Of a DNA stretch of 64,000 nt, positions 42,177-50,692 are shown one piece after another; position 1 is the stretch's first letter; every line of letters starts with the position of its first letter. The notes beneath the pieces are model-generated. The model was not told the origin of the DNA. It saw only the letters and a list, made by a program, of their open reading frames with translations, and did not search any database. Origin of the DNA: Prosthecobacter sp. (GTDB lineage Bacteria; Verrucomicrobiota; Verrucomicrobiia; Verrucomicrobiales; Verrucomicrobiaceae); the NCBI GenBank assembly GCA_019186985.1, contig JABARQ010000018.1, forward strand, positions 55,514 through 119,513, read 5' to 3'. The translations under genes and the position numbers were made by a program.

Positions 42177-42905
42177 ATGAACACCTTCATCTCCACCCTT
42201 CGTCCTGCTGCCGGATTCAGCTTTGTGATCCAGGACCACGAAACCGCGCTGCTTTTCCAGCATGGCCGCTACCTCCGCGTCCTGGAGGCGGGAAAGCATC
42301 GCCTGTGGGCTTCCGGCCTTGAGGTGAAGCGCATCGACAACCGCGAGCAGATGCTCGTCGTGCAAGGCCAGGAACTCCTCACCGCCGATCAGGTCGTGCT
42401 GAAGGTCTCCGCTGTGACCACTTTCCGCGTCGCCGATGCCCTCACGATGCATCGCGCCACGCAGGACGCCGCTGCCGTGCTTTACAACGAAGTCCAGCTC
42501 GCCTTGCGCCAGATCGTGGCTGCGGAGGCCGCAGAGGCGTTCCTGCAACAGAAGGCTGGGCACGGAGCGAAGCTGCTCGAACTCATCACCGACCGCGCCC
42601 AGTCTCTCGGCCTCAAAGTGGACCGCATCGACATCCGCGATGTCATGCTGCCTGCCGACCTGAAGCGCAGCTTCATGTCTGCCCTCCAGCAGCGCCAGGA
42701 AGCCCAGGCAGGCCTCGAAAAGGCCCGCGCTGAAACCGCCGCTCTTCGCACCCTCGCCAACGCCGCCAAGCTCATGCGCGACAACCCCGAGCTCCTCCAG
42801 CTCCGCTACCTGCAAACCCTCCAGGAAATCGGAACCGGCATGGGAAACACGCTGGTGCTTGGGCTGACGGATTCGGAGCGGCTCAAAGCCATCACCAAGG
42901 TGTGA
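42177..42905 (+). CDS. Slipin/SPFH (band 7) protein
   Basis: 242 aa. The SPFH domain spans about residues 13-190 (FVIQDHETALLFQHGRYLRVLEAGKHRLWASGLEVKRIDNREQMLVVQGQELLTADQVVLKV, GLKVDRIDIRDVMLPADLKRSFM), followed by a coiled-coil (QQRQEAQAGLEKARAETAALRTLANAAKL). Slipins often occur in RtcR-controlled rtc operons. Unlike most slipins it lacks an obvious N-terminal membrane helix, so it may be cytosolic or peripherally attached. It lies directly downstream of the structured RNA and the sigma54 promoter. Its function in RNA repair is unknown. Confidence 0.88.
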   Translation: MNTFISTLRPAAGFSFVIQDHETALLFQHGRYLRVLEAGKHRLWASGLEVKRIDNREQMLVVQGQELLTADQVVLKVSAVTTFRVADALTMHRATQDAAAVLYNEVQLALRQIVAAEAAEAFLQQKAGHGAKLLELITDRAQSLGLKVDRIDIRDVMLPADLKRSFMSALQQRQEAQAGLEKARAETAALRTLANAAKLMRDNPELLQLRYLQTLQEIGTGMGNTLVLGLTDSERLKAITKV

Positions 42906-43023
42906 AGAAACCCCAAGCTCCATACTACAAGCGATCATACTCGCCCAAACTGACACCGATCACGCTCTCTCGATTAAAAACCGCTGTTGCCGCCTCTTCA
43001 TCGTCAGCACCCTTCCCAAAGCC

Positions 43024-44445
43024 ATGAACAAAAAAGCCCAAGCCATTCCAACCACCCAAATCTTCGACTCGGATGAGTTTGCACACGCCTTCCGAAAGCA
43101 AACTCTCTGCCTTGCTTTCGAGCGACTGACTTTATCTGGGCCAGAAGGTAGTTTTGAAGCCGATGGCGTTCTCGTTAGCCGAGGAGACAAATTATTTCTG
43201 GAATGCTCTCCAAAGAAAGATGCGACCGTGCCATCACCTTCAAAGACTGGTCACTCTATCACCTATGGGCAGGAAGATTTCTGGGTAGCAAGTGGACGCA
43301 CTCATTACGGGCTGAATTTGGCGTTCACAAACATCACTCCTCCGTTCTGGAATGCTTCGACGCTCATGAGGCAGGGCGGCACATACAACTGTTATGAATT
43401 AAAAATCCGAAACGTGCGGGCTTTTGAAGATCCGGTTTCGGAGGAGGCCAAAGCCCAACTTCAAGAGACTTTTCGACTGCTACGAGCCAGATCAAGCAAT
43501 CGCAGTGACGAACCTGTTGCGCCCAGTGTCGTTGATGCACGTCTACGCGCATGCATTCCGAACACGAAACTGGAGCTGTTCAACTGCGGAGTAAAGAAGA
43601 CCGAGCAACACCCATTTTTCGAAGGTCCTTCCGAATCCAATGATTCCAGCTGCTTTCGGGGAGAGTTGGATAATTGGGAGTTTTGTTTCTCTCAAGAAGA
43701 AGAGGACGTCTTCTTGTACACTCGAACGAAGGAGGGTTACAGTTCGCCATCTATCAAACACGACCTGCAAGTCATGAATTCGCTGCTTTCAGCTTTTGCG
43801 TTCATGCAAGGCTTGGTGGTGGTTCCCTGGCGCATTCGGCACAAAAGAGGAGACGGCTTCTTGAGTGATGATTTCGTGGCCGATTTCAACAGCGTGGCGA
43901 AGGGGCCAACGCCGATTGGTGGAAGCAAGACTTATGACTTGAGAGGTGATAACAGTTTGCCCACGAAAATGATGTCAACGTTAGCCAGATACTTTTGCTC
44001 AACGGATGAAACAGTTGGCTTGATGAAGGGCTTCCATTGGCAGCACATTGAGGCAGCACGCGGAAACTCCATCAAGCTCTATCAATGCCTTCATCTCTGC
44101 GCACTTCTCGAAGGTATCTCCAAGCAGCTTTTAATCAAGCGTTTTGGATGGTCGAAACGACAGTGGGACAAAGCTAGCGCAGAAGACCGAATCAAATCAG
44201 CAGTTCAATATCTGAAGCTGCCGTGGGCTGGCGGATTTGAGCCCATATACACTGAATGGAAGGGGATGCGCCATTCTTTAGCTCACGGGGACTTCTTTGG
44301 GCCGGAGGGGGCATGGGAGGGCGATTTGTTTTCGCTCAGTCGGTTGGTGAGCGGCGGCATCATGGCTCTCATCCTCGCCGATGCTGGGTGGAACGAGCCC
44401 TTTGACTTCTATGTCCTTAGCCAAACTAAACACCTTTATTACTGA
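43024..44445 (+). CDS. Large HEPN-domain protein (candidate endoribonuclease), ApeA-like layout
   Basis: 473 aa. The N-terminal ~300 residues are beta-rich and unrecognised. The C-terminal ~130 residues are helical and carry R416-H-S-L-A-H421 in KGMRHSLAHGDFFGP, the Rx4-6H signature of HEPN RNases. HEPN active sites act in dimers, producing 2',3'-cyclic phosphate ends that RtcB can ligate. The beta-domain plus C-terminal HEPN layout resembles ApeA-type abortive infection proteins, which is an inference. The gene is poorer in G+C than its neighbours, with frequent A/T third positions, suggesting recent acquisition. It starts 118 bases after the slipin gene and ends 20 bases inside the convergent Phd-like antitoxin gene. 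Confidence 0.72.
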   Translation: MNKKAQAIPTTQIFDSDEFAHAFRKQTLCLAFERLTLSGPEGSFEADGVLVSRGDKLFLECSPKKDATVPSPSKTGHSITYGQEDFWVASGRTHYGLNLAFTNITPPFWNASTLMRQGGTYNCYELKIRNVRAFEDPVSEEAKAQLQETFRLLRARSSNRSDEPVAPSVVDARLRACIPNTKLELFNCGVKKTEQHPFFEGPSESNDSSCFRGELDNWEFCFSQEEEDVFLYTRTKEGYSSPSIKHDLQVMNSLLSAFAFMQGLVVVPWRIRHKRGDGFLSDDFVADFNSVAKGPTPIGGSKTYDLRGDNSLPTKMMSTLARYFCSTDETVGLMKGFHWQHIEAARGNSIKLYQCLHLCALLEGISKQLLIKRFGWSKRQWDKASAEDRIKSAVQYLKLPWAGGFEPIYTEWKGMRHSLAHGDFFGPEGAWEGDLFSLSRLVSGGIMALILADAGWNEPFDFYVLSQTKHLYY

Positions 44446-44626
44446 CCATGTATTTGGAGATCGGGCGGAAGCTCAGCGGCTTCTTTCTTGCGACCTGCAT
44501 CGCAGCCGCGTCCTCCGCATCTTCGAGCCGCTCCAACAGCTTCTCATAGGCCTTCACTGGCAAAATGACCGATACGGGCTTGCCGCGTCGCATCACGATC
44601 TCCGGCTCGATTTTCGAAATCTTCAT
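44426..44626 (-). CDS. Orphan Phd/YefM-like antitoxin
   Basis: 66 aa. VMRRGKPVSVILPVKAYEKLLERLEDAEDAAAMQVARKK matches the core of Phd/YefM antitoxins (RRGKPVA...P...Y..L...LE...D). The usual N-terminal DNA-binding segment is short or missing. It is the only minus-strand gene between the HEPN gene, whose 3' end it overlaps by 20 bases, and rtcB, and no toxin is beside it on its strand. It may be a relic of a toxin-antitoxin pair, or an antisense regulator/antitoxin for the HEPN RNase. The latter is speculation. Confidence 0.6.
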   Translation of the reverse strand: MKISKIEPEIVMRRGKPVSVILPVKAYEKLLERLEDAEDAAAMQVARKKPLSFRPISKYMVSNKGV

Positions 44627-44695
44627 AAGAACAGGCTACGCACCTCAAAACACCTCCGCAATCGCCAATCCAACACTCCGTTTCTCCAACCCTCC

Positions 44696-46186
44696 ATGTC
44701 CCCATTCCCCTTCCACATCACCGACGAAGCCGAAGCCATCCTCCCAGCTCGCAACAACGCCGGAAAGCCCATCACCGTCATCGGGACGGAGGCGATTCGT
44801 GCTGGCTTTGACCCATCCTGCATCGAACAGGCGCTGAACTCGCGTTCCGCGCCGGGCGTGACCGATCTCGTGCTCAATCCCGACGCGCACAGCGGTTACG
44901 GAGCGCCCGTCGGCTGCGTGATGGTCTCGCCGACGCACATTTATCCGGGGCCGGTCGGCGTGGACATCAAATGCTCCATGTCCCTGCTCCAGATGGACAT
45001 CCCCGCCGATGAGATCATCGACAAAACCATCCGCCGCCGCCTCATCGAGGCCATCGTGGCCCGCACGCCGACCGGCGCTGGCCGTGGTCAGCGCGAGGCG
45101 AAAAAATCCCGCCGCGTCTCCGCCGATCTCGGCGTGCAGGTATGCACCGAAGGCGCGAGCCGCGGCGTGTGTGAAGCCCTCGGCATCCCGCCCGAGTGGG
45201 CGCAGCGTTGCGAAGACAGCGTCCACCTCGGTCACGATGGAAACGTCTCCACGCTCCACGAGCGTCTGGACAAAATGCGTGCCTTCAACGGCTTCCCCGG
45301 CTTTGAAAACAAGATGACTCAGCTCGGCTCCTACGGGGGTGGAAACCACTTCGGTGAGTGCGAGGTCGTGCAGCTCGCCGATGACCCCGCGATGCGCCGC
45401 ACCGCCGAGGTTTTCGGTCTGCGAGACAATCATGTCGCCTTCCTCAGCCACTGCGGATCGCGCGGCTTTGGGAACATCCTCGCGCAGCGTCAGTTCAAGT
45501 CGCTGGAAGGCTTCTTCCGACAGTGGGGCCTGCCTTTCCCGGCTGATGACAAACAGCTTGTCTATGCGCCGCTTGGCACGGCCGAGGCGGACGCGTATCT
45601 CGACGACATGGCGCTCGGCGCGAACTTCGCCACCGTGAACCACCTGCTCATCAACGCACTCGTGTTGGAGGCCTTCCAGGAAGTGCTCCCCGGCACCAAA
45701 GGCCAGCTCGTGTATTTTATCAGCCACAACATTGCGCGTCAGGAAGTCGTCGATAACCAGCTCGCGTGGGTTCACCGCAAGGGAGCAACGCGTGCCTTCC
45801 CCGGCGGCCACCACGCGCTCAAAGACACGCCCTTCGCCGAAACCGGCCACCCGATCCTGCTCCCCGGAAATCCGCGCGACGGCTCCGTCGTCATGGTCGC
45901 GAAGCCCGATGCCGTGAAAAGCTGCTACAGCGTCAATCACGGTGCTGGTCGCTGCATGGGCCGCAAAGCCGCCGCCCGCAATCTCAACCAGCAGGAGGTC
46001 AACGCCGACTTCGAAACCCACGACATCCTCTACAACGCCCGCCAATACCCCATCGACGAAGCCCCCAACGCCTACAAAGACTTCAAAGAAGTCCTCCACA
46101 GCGTCGAGTCCGCCGGCCTCGCCCAGCAGGTCTGCAAACTGAAGGCCCGCTTCGTCATCAAGGACGCGGCGGAGGCGGATGATTGA
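44696..46186 (+). CDS. rtcB: RtcB-family RNA ligase, divergent
   Basis: 496 aa from the ATG at 44696; the longer frame from 44381 runs through intergenic sequence and the antitoxin. RtcB joins RNA with 2',3'-cyclic phosphate or 3'-phosphate to 5'-OH using GTP and Mn2+. Conserved motifs: VGVDIKCSMSLLQ (metal ligands D90 and C93, where E. coli has DIGCGM), GGGNHFGE, SHCGSRGFGN, ISHNIARQE and the nucleotidyl-accepting H415 in VNHGAGR. Two glycine positions in the DxGCG motif are replaced by K92 and S94, so this is a divergent RtcB subfamily. Its stop overlaps the start of the small HEPN gene by 8 bases. Confidence 0.93.
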   Translation: MSPFPFHITDEAEAILPARNNAGKPITVIGTEAIRAGFDPSCIEQALNSRSAPGVTDLVLNPDAHSGYGAPVGCVMVSPTHIYPGPVGVDIKCSMSLLQMDIPADEIIDKTIRRRLIEAIVARTPTGAGRGQREAKKSRRVSADLGVQVCTEGASRGVCEALGIPPEWAQRCEDSVHLGHDGNVSTLHERLDKMRAFNGFPGFENKMTQLGSYGGGNHFGECEVVQLADDPAMRRTAEVFGLRDNHVAFLSHCGSRGFGNILAQRQFKSLEGFFRQWGLPFPADDKQLVYAPLGTAEADAYLDDMALGANFATVNHLLINALVLEAFQEVLPGTKGQLVYFISHNIARQEVVDNQLAWVHRKGATRAFPGGHHALKDTPFAETGHPILLPGNPRDGSVVMVAKPDAVKSCYSVNHGAGRCMGRKAAARNLNQQEVNADFETHDILYNARQYPIDEAPNAYKDFKEVLHSVESAGLAQQVCKLKARFVIKDAAEADD

Positions 46187-46646
46187 ACACCAAAAACATG
46201 TTACCTCGATGAACACTTGTCCTACATCGGAAGAATGGAATTTGCGTGCCGAATGGTGCGAATCACAGATTTCCAATCGTTCGGCTGCCGCATCTTACTT
46301 GGTTAGCGAGCAAGCTTGCGCTCTGCTGTTCGAGGCGCAGACGTGCTACTGTGCTGGAGCTTGGATTGCCGTCATAATCCTGTGCTATACAGCTTTGGAC
46401 GCCCATTTGCGTGAAGTCGAAACCGGCGACTACCAATCCAACGGACAAGACCTGCTCGACTCTGTTGGGCTGGATCATCGATACCAACAGCTTCGCAAAA
46501 GGCGTAACCGATTGGTTCACATCGAAGAGAACAAACCGTCGGTTACCATTGATGCACTTTTTGATGATCAATCTTCACTTCAATCTTCTGCGCAGGATGC
46601 AATTCAGCTTACTGCAGATGTATTCTTTATGAGTCCAGGCACATGA
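46179..46646 (+). CDS. Small HEPN-domain protein (candidate endoribonuclease) embedded between rtcB and rtcA
   Basis: 155 aa from the ATG at 46179, which lies inside the rtcB stop region (8-base overlap). An alternative ATG at 46209 gives 145 aa. R109-N-R-L-V-H114 in KRRNRLVHIEE is the HEPN Rx4H motif in an otherwise alpha-helical protein. The stop overlaps the rtcA start by 4 bases (ATGA), so translation of rtcB, this gene and rtcA appears coupled. It is poorer in G+C than the flanking rtc genes. This placement is strong evidence that the HEPN protein works with RNA repair, for example as cutter, processing nuclease or antagonist. The biochemical activity is unproven. Confidence 0.7.
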   Translation: MIEHQKHVTSMNTCPTSEEWNLRAEWCESQISNRSAAASYLVSEQACALLFEAQTCYCAGAWIAVIILCYTALDAHLREVETGDYQSNGQDLLDSVGLDHRYQQLRKRRNRLVHIEENKPSVTIDALFDDQSSLQSSAQDAIQLTADVFFMSPGT

Positions 46647-47683
46647 TTACGACCTCAAACACCTCCATCCTCTCCATCTCCGGCGAATCCGGCGGCGGGC
46701 AGTTGCTGCGGTCTTCGTTGTCGCTGGCGCTGGTCACGGGGCGGGCGTTTCGGATGACGAACATCCGTGGTAAGCGACCAAAGCCCGGGCTGATGCGTCA
46801 GCACCTCACCTGCGTGAAAGCGGCGGCGGAAGTCTGCGGCGCGCAGGTCGAGGGAGCCGAAATGGGCTCCACCGAACTCGTTTTCACGCCCGGCAAGATC
46901 GCGGCTGGCGACTACCGCTTTGCCATCGGCTCCGGCGGCAGCACGACGCTCGTGTTGCAGACGTTGCTGCCCGCGCTGCTGCATGCCGAAACCTCGAGCA
47001 CACTGCGCATCGAAGGCGGCACGCACAACCCGATGGCTCCGCCCTTCGAGTTCATCGAGCAATGCTTCCTGCCCGTGCTTTGGAGCATGGGTGTCGATGC
47101 CACGGTCACGCTGGAACGCCACGGCTTCATGCAGGCCGGCGGCGGCGTGCTCATGGCGGAAATCACGCCGATCAAAAAGTGGAAGAAGCTCAAGCTCACC
47201 GAACGCGGCGAGTCTGTGGAGACTTTTGGCCGCGTCCTGCACGCGCATCTGCCCGGCGAGATCGCCAAACGCGAAATCACCACCGCGTCGAAGATCCTCG
47301 AATGGCCTGAAAACCACATTGACCTCCGCTTCGCGAACGACAGCACCGGTCCCGGCAACGCCATCCTGCTCGGCGCGCGTTTTGCGAAGGTCTGCGAAAT
47401 CAGCACGGGCATCGCCCAGCTCGGCAAATCCGCCGAAGCCGTCGCGACCGGCGCGGCGAAGGGTCTGCGCGGATACCTGGCCTCGACCGCGCCCGTCGGC
47501 GTGCATCTGGCGGACCAGCTGCTGCTGCCCATGGCCCTTGCGGGCGGCGGTGTGTTTCACACGCTGTCGATCAGCAACCACACACGCACCAACATGGCGC
47601 ACATCCAGCAGTTTCTGCCGGTGCGGTTCGGTGTCGAGGACATTTGTCCGGGATGCACGGCGGTGAGGGTTTCGCAGGTTTGA
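46643..47683 (+). CDS. rtcA: RNA 3'-terminal phosphate cyclase
   Basis: 346 aa, normal for RtcA. SGESGGGQLLRSSLSLALVTGR is the conserved N-terminal loop, and GSGGSTTLVLQTLLPALL and GGTHNPMAPPFEF are further family motifs. H313 in SNHTRTNM is the predicted adenylated histidine. It converts 3'-phosphate RNA ends to 2',3'-cyclic phosphates with ATP, making substrates for RtcB. Its start overlaps the small HEPN gene by 4 bases, implying coupled translation. It ends convergent with the DUF2490 gene, with a GGTTGC-CCA-GCAACC hairpin (47717-47731) between. Confidence 0.95.
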   Translation: MITTSNTSILSISGESGGGQLLRSSLSLALVTGRAFRMTNIRGKRPKPGLMRQHLTCVKAAAEVCGAQVEGAEMGSTELVFTPGKIAAGDYRFAIGSGGSTTLVLQTLLPALLHAETSSTLRIEGGTHNPMAPPFEFIEQCFLPVLWSMGVDATVTLERHGFMQAGGGVLMAEITPIKKWKKLKLTERGESVETFGRVLHAHLPGEIAKREITTASKILEWPENHIDLRFANDSTGPGNAILLGARFAKVCEISTGIAQLGKSAEAVATGAAKGLRGYLASTAPVGVHLADQLLLPMALAGGGVFHTLSISNHTRTNMAHIQQFLPVRFGVEDICPGCTAVRVSQV

Positions 47684-47716
47684 CCGCACGCAGTCCAACG
47701 CGTCATCGCGCTCATG

Positions 47717-47731
47717 GGTTGCCCAGCAACC
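47717..47731. terminator. Hairpin between rtcA and the convergent DUF2490 gene
   Basis: A perfect 6-bp stem GGTTGC/GCAACC with loop CCA lies in the 83-base gap between convergent genes. There is no T run on either side, so it is only a possible factor-dependent or weak terminator. Confidence 0.3.
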
Positions 47732-47766
47732 GACTGCCGAAGGCTTCATCTCCACCTTTTGCGGCT

Positions 47767-48417
47767 TCAGAATTTCAGCCTCAGGTATGTCCCAAGCACC
47801 GACTCATGCCTCCAGGACGGCTGGGCGTGGCTGGACACGATCATGTAAAACAGGTCCAGGTCGGCGTGACCACCGGCATGCAACGTCAGGCCCAGCGGCA
47901 CCAGCCTGTTTTCGCCCAGGCGTCGCTGATGCAGGTCGGTGAGCCACTCATTGCTGGCAAACATCCGGGTGAGAGGTCCGAGCGGCCTCGGCAGGGTCCA
48001 GGCAAGCTGGAGACGGTTGCGCAGCCGGTGCGTGGTGAAGGGCTGCTCCTCGTTCCAGCGCCATTCCATGCGGTTACGCCATTCCAGGGCCAGGTGCGGG
48101 GTGAGGTCAAAGTGCGGATTGACCTCCAGCTCCGGACGGAACTGGCCGTGGCGTTCGCCGCTGGCGGGGCTTTCGATGCTGAGAAAGGACGCGCCCAGGC
48201 CGAGGTCGAGCCACGGATTCAGGGCGTGCCTGAAACGCGGGCTGACGATCTGCACGTAGGAACTGTCATCCGCATCGAGGCGGTTGCCTAGAAACAGCCA
48301 GGCTTTGTCATGGCCTTCCGTGCTTTTCCAGAGGTCCATGGATGACCAGGCCCACCATTCGTCGGCCCGCAGGCCGGTCACAAACAGCAGCATCGACAAA
48401 AGCATCAGCCGGAACAT
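47767..48417 (-). CDS. DUF2490-family outer-membrane-like protein
   Basis: 216 aa from the ATG at 48417 (signal peptide MFRLMLLSMLLFVTGLRA). The frame extends upstream to 48837 but overlaps the divergent ZIP gene. The mature part is made of amphipathic beta strands with aromatic ends (HFDLTPHLALEWRNRMEWRWNE, HADLDLFYMIVSSHAQPSWRHESVLGTYLRLKF), typical of DUF2490 barrels. It ends in an aromatic residue (Phe), as outer-membrane beta-barrels often do. Function unknown. The ZIP transporter gene is divergent. Confidence 0.8.
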   Translation of the reverse strand: MFRLMLLSMLLFVTGLRADEWWAWSSMDLWKSTEGHDKAWLFLGNRLDADDSSYVQIVSPRFRHALNPWLDLGLGASFLSIESPASGERHGQFRPELEVNPHFDLTPHLALEWRNRMEWRWNEEQPFTTHRLRNRLQLAWTLPRPLGPLTRMFASNEWLTDLHQRRLGENRLVPLGLTLHAGGHADLDLFYMIVSSHAQPSWRHESVLGTYLRLKF

Positions 48418-48526
48418 GCCGGACAGGCAGAGAACAAAGGATGCCAGGATGGCGGGTTGTTGAGGAATGAGCTCATGCACGGCTTGCACCAGGGACGGAA
48501 TGCGGACAAAGCGTGGGCTTTCATCC

Positions 48527-49342
48527 ATGCCATCCTGGTTCATCGAGCTTCCACCCGTCTGGCAGGCCTTTCTGGCCTGCCTCTTCACCTGGGGCGTGAC
48601 CGCCCTCGGAGCCGCGCTGGTGTTCTGCTTCAAGTCGATGAACCGCGTCGTCATGGACGGCATGATGGGCTTTGCCGCAGGCGTGATGATCGCCGCCAGC
48701 TTCTGGTCGCTGCTGGCACCCGCGATTGAAATGGCGCGCGAACAGGGTGTGACGCCCTGGCTGCCGGCGGCGGCGGGCTTTGTGCTCGGCGGCCTGTTCC
48801 TGTGGAGCCTCGACATCGTGCTGCCGCACCTGCACATTGACTATCCGATGTCCGAGGCGGAGGGCGTGAAGACCACCTGGCGGCGGAGCGTTCTGGTCGT
48901 GCTCGCCATCACCCTGCACAACATCCCCGAAGGCCTGGCGGTGGGCGTGGCCTTTGGCGCGGTGAACTCCGGCCTGGGCTCGGCCACCCTGGGCGGCGCG
49001 GTGGCGCTGGCGATCGGCATCGGGCTGCAGAACTTCCCGGAGGGCGCGGCGGTGGCGATGCCGCTGCGGCGCGAGGGCATGAGCCGGTTGAAATCCTTTT
49101 GGTACGGCCAGCTCTCCGCCGCCGTCGAGCCGGCGGCCGCGGTCATCGGCGCGCTCTCGGTCTCCAGGATGCATGTGATGCTGCCCTACGCGCTTTCCTT
49201 CGCCGCAGGCGCGATGATCTACGTCGTGGTCGAGGAGCTGATCCCGGAGGCGCAGCGTGAGCGCAACATGCACGCCGCCACCTTCGGGGCGATGGCGGGC
49301 TTCACGGTGATGATGATCCTCGACGTGGCCCTGGGAAGCTGA
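48527..49342 (+). CDS. ZIP-family metal transporter
   Basis: 271 aa from the ATG at 48527. The start at 48467 would add an unlikely leader. It has eight hydrophobic helices. [14 protein letters not shown] (TM4) and [15 protein letters not shown] (TM5) contain the metal-binding H/N-x-x-P-E-G motifs of ZIP (ZupT/GufA-like) permeases. [10 protein letters not shown] matches the C-terminal helix. It probably imports Zn2+, Fe2+ or related divalent cations into the cytoplasm. It is divergent from the DUF2490 gene, with start codons 109 bases apart. Confidence 0.93.
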   Translation: MPSWFIELPPVWQAFLACLFTWGVTALGAALVFCFKSMNRVVMDGMMGFAAGVMIAASFWSLLAPAIEMAREQGVTPWLPAAAGFVLGGLFLWSLDIVLPHLHIDYPMSEAEGVKTTWRRSVLVVLAITLHNIPEGLAVGVAFGAVNSGLGSATLGGAVALAIGIGLQNFPEGAAVAMPLRREGMSRLKSFWYGQLSAAVEPAAAVIGALSVSRMHVMLPYALSFAAGAMIYVVVEELIPEAQRERNMHAATFGAMAGFTVMMILDVALGS

Positions 49343-49357
49343 ACCGCGTGCCGCAGG

Positions 49358-49600
49358 TCAGCGCCGCAGCCTGAGCTCATGGCGCAGCTCGTCGACCTCC
49401 TGAAGCAGCCGTGCCATCAGCTTCAATCCGCCGAGGTTCATGCCGCAGGACTCCCGCAGGTGCTCGATCCGGCGCAGGCAGCGCACGGTGTCGTCGTCAA
49501 ACTGCGGCCGGATGATGCCATGCTCCTGGTATTCCACGAGGGTCCGTGCGGTGATCCCGGTCATCTCGGCGAGCACTTCAAGCGTGTAGGTTTCGTTCAT
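49358..49600 (-). CDS. cbpM: Chaperone modulator CbpM-like protein
   Basis: 80 aa. MerR-like HTH: YTLEVLAEMTGITARTLVEYQEHGIIRP, followed by VRCLRRIEHLRESCGMNLGGLKLMARLLQEVDELRHEL, as in CbpM. CbpM binds and inhibits the co-chaperone CbpA. It starts 3 bases after the cbpA-like gene stop (49604), the usual arrangement. Length is shorter than E. coli CbpM (101 aa), but the helix order is preserved. Confidence 0.85.
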   Translation of the reverse strand: MNETYTLEVLAEMTGITARTLVEYQEHGIIRPQFDDDTVRCLRRIEHLRESCGMNLGGLKLMARLLQEVDELRHELRLRR

Positions 49601-49603
49601 GGC

Positions 49604-50572
49604 TCAGGCGCGTGGGTTGAAGGTGGAAGTGGCGCGCAGCTTCTCCCAGAGCTCGCGTTCGGCGTCGCTGACACGATCCGGCAGCACGATGTGGATCGTC
49701 ACAAAGAAGTCGCCGCGCTCACCGGACTTCCCCTTGGGCAGTCCGCGGCCGCGCACACGCAGCTTCTGGCCGTTCTCCGTGCCGGCCGGAATCCTCAGCT
49801 TGATGGAGCCGTCGAGCGTCGGCACGACCACCTCGCCGCCCAGCACGGCCTCCCAGGGGGCGGTGTCGAGCTCATGATAAACGTCCGCCTCACGGGTGGT
49901 GAAATCTGGATGGGCCGCATGCCGGACGCGCAGGAAGAGATCGCCCGGAGCGCCGCCGTTGCGCCCGGGTTCACCCTGGCCGGGCACGCGGATGCGTCGG
50001 CCGTCGGTGGCGCCGGGCGGAATCCGCACCTGGAACTCGTGAGCCACCGCCCCGCCCGTCCTGCGGTCGACGGTCTGCAGGGAAATGGGCCGGAGCGTGC
50101 CGTGCATGGCCTCCTCCAGGGTCACCAGGATGTCGCCCTCGATGTCATGCCCGCGCCGGGCACGGCCCTTGGTGGCGGCGCGCGGCATGTCATCCTCACC
50201 GTAGTCGTCGGGAAAGCCGTACCGGCTGCCGCCGCTGAAGTACTGCTCGAAGAAATCACTGAAGCCGGTGCCACCAAAGTGGAACTCCTGCGAGGAGGTG
50301 AAGCCGGGCTCCTCCTCCGGAGGCGGCATGCCGTTCTCGGCCTCGTGCCACCGCGCGCCGAGCCGGTCGTATTTTTGACGCTTCTCCGGGTCGCTGAGCA
50401 CCTCGTTGGCCTCGTTGATCTCCTTGAACTTCTCCTCGGCGGCCTTCTTGTCGGCGGCGGTGTCGGGATGATGCTGGCGGGCAAGCCTGCGGAAGGCCTT
50501 CTTGATGTCGTCCGCACTGGCGTCCCTGGGCACGCCGAGCGTGGCGTAGTAGTCTTTGAACTGGGCTGGCAT
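49604..50572 (-). CDS. cbpA: DnaJ-type co-chaperone CbpA-like
   Basis: 322 aa. J domain at residues 1-70 with HPD in [13 protein letters not shown] short linker follows, then the C-terminal substrate-binding beta domains ([57 protein letters not shown]), with no zinc-finger region, which distinguishes CbpA from DnaJ. It works with DnaK. The cbpM gene is immediately downstream. Confidence 0.93.
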   Translation of the reverse strand: MPAQFKDYYATLGVPRDASADDIKKAFRRLARQHHPDTAADKKAAEEKFKEINEANEVLSDPEKRQKYDRLGARWHEAENGMPPPEEEPGFTSSQEFHFGGTGFSDFFEQYFSGGSRYGFPDDYGEDDMPRAATKGRARRGHDIEGDILVTLEEAMHGTLRPISLQTVDRRTGGAVAHEFQVRIPPGATDGRRIRVPGQGEPGRNGGAPGDLFLRVRHAAHPDFTTREADVYHELDTAPWEAVLGGEVVVPTLDGSIKLRIPAGTENGQKLRVRGRGLPKGKSGERGDFFVTIHIVLPDRVSDAERELWEKLRATSTFNPRA

Positions 50573-50692
50573 GACGGCAATGTGACCGGGGCTCCGCGTT
50601 TGTCATCCTTCCAGGCAGGCCGGGCAATCAACGCGTGAAAATCGCCAAGTCCCGTGGAGGAAGTTCCGGGAGATGTTCGTTGTTAGGCATGC

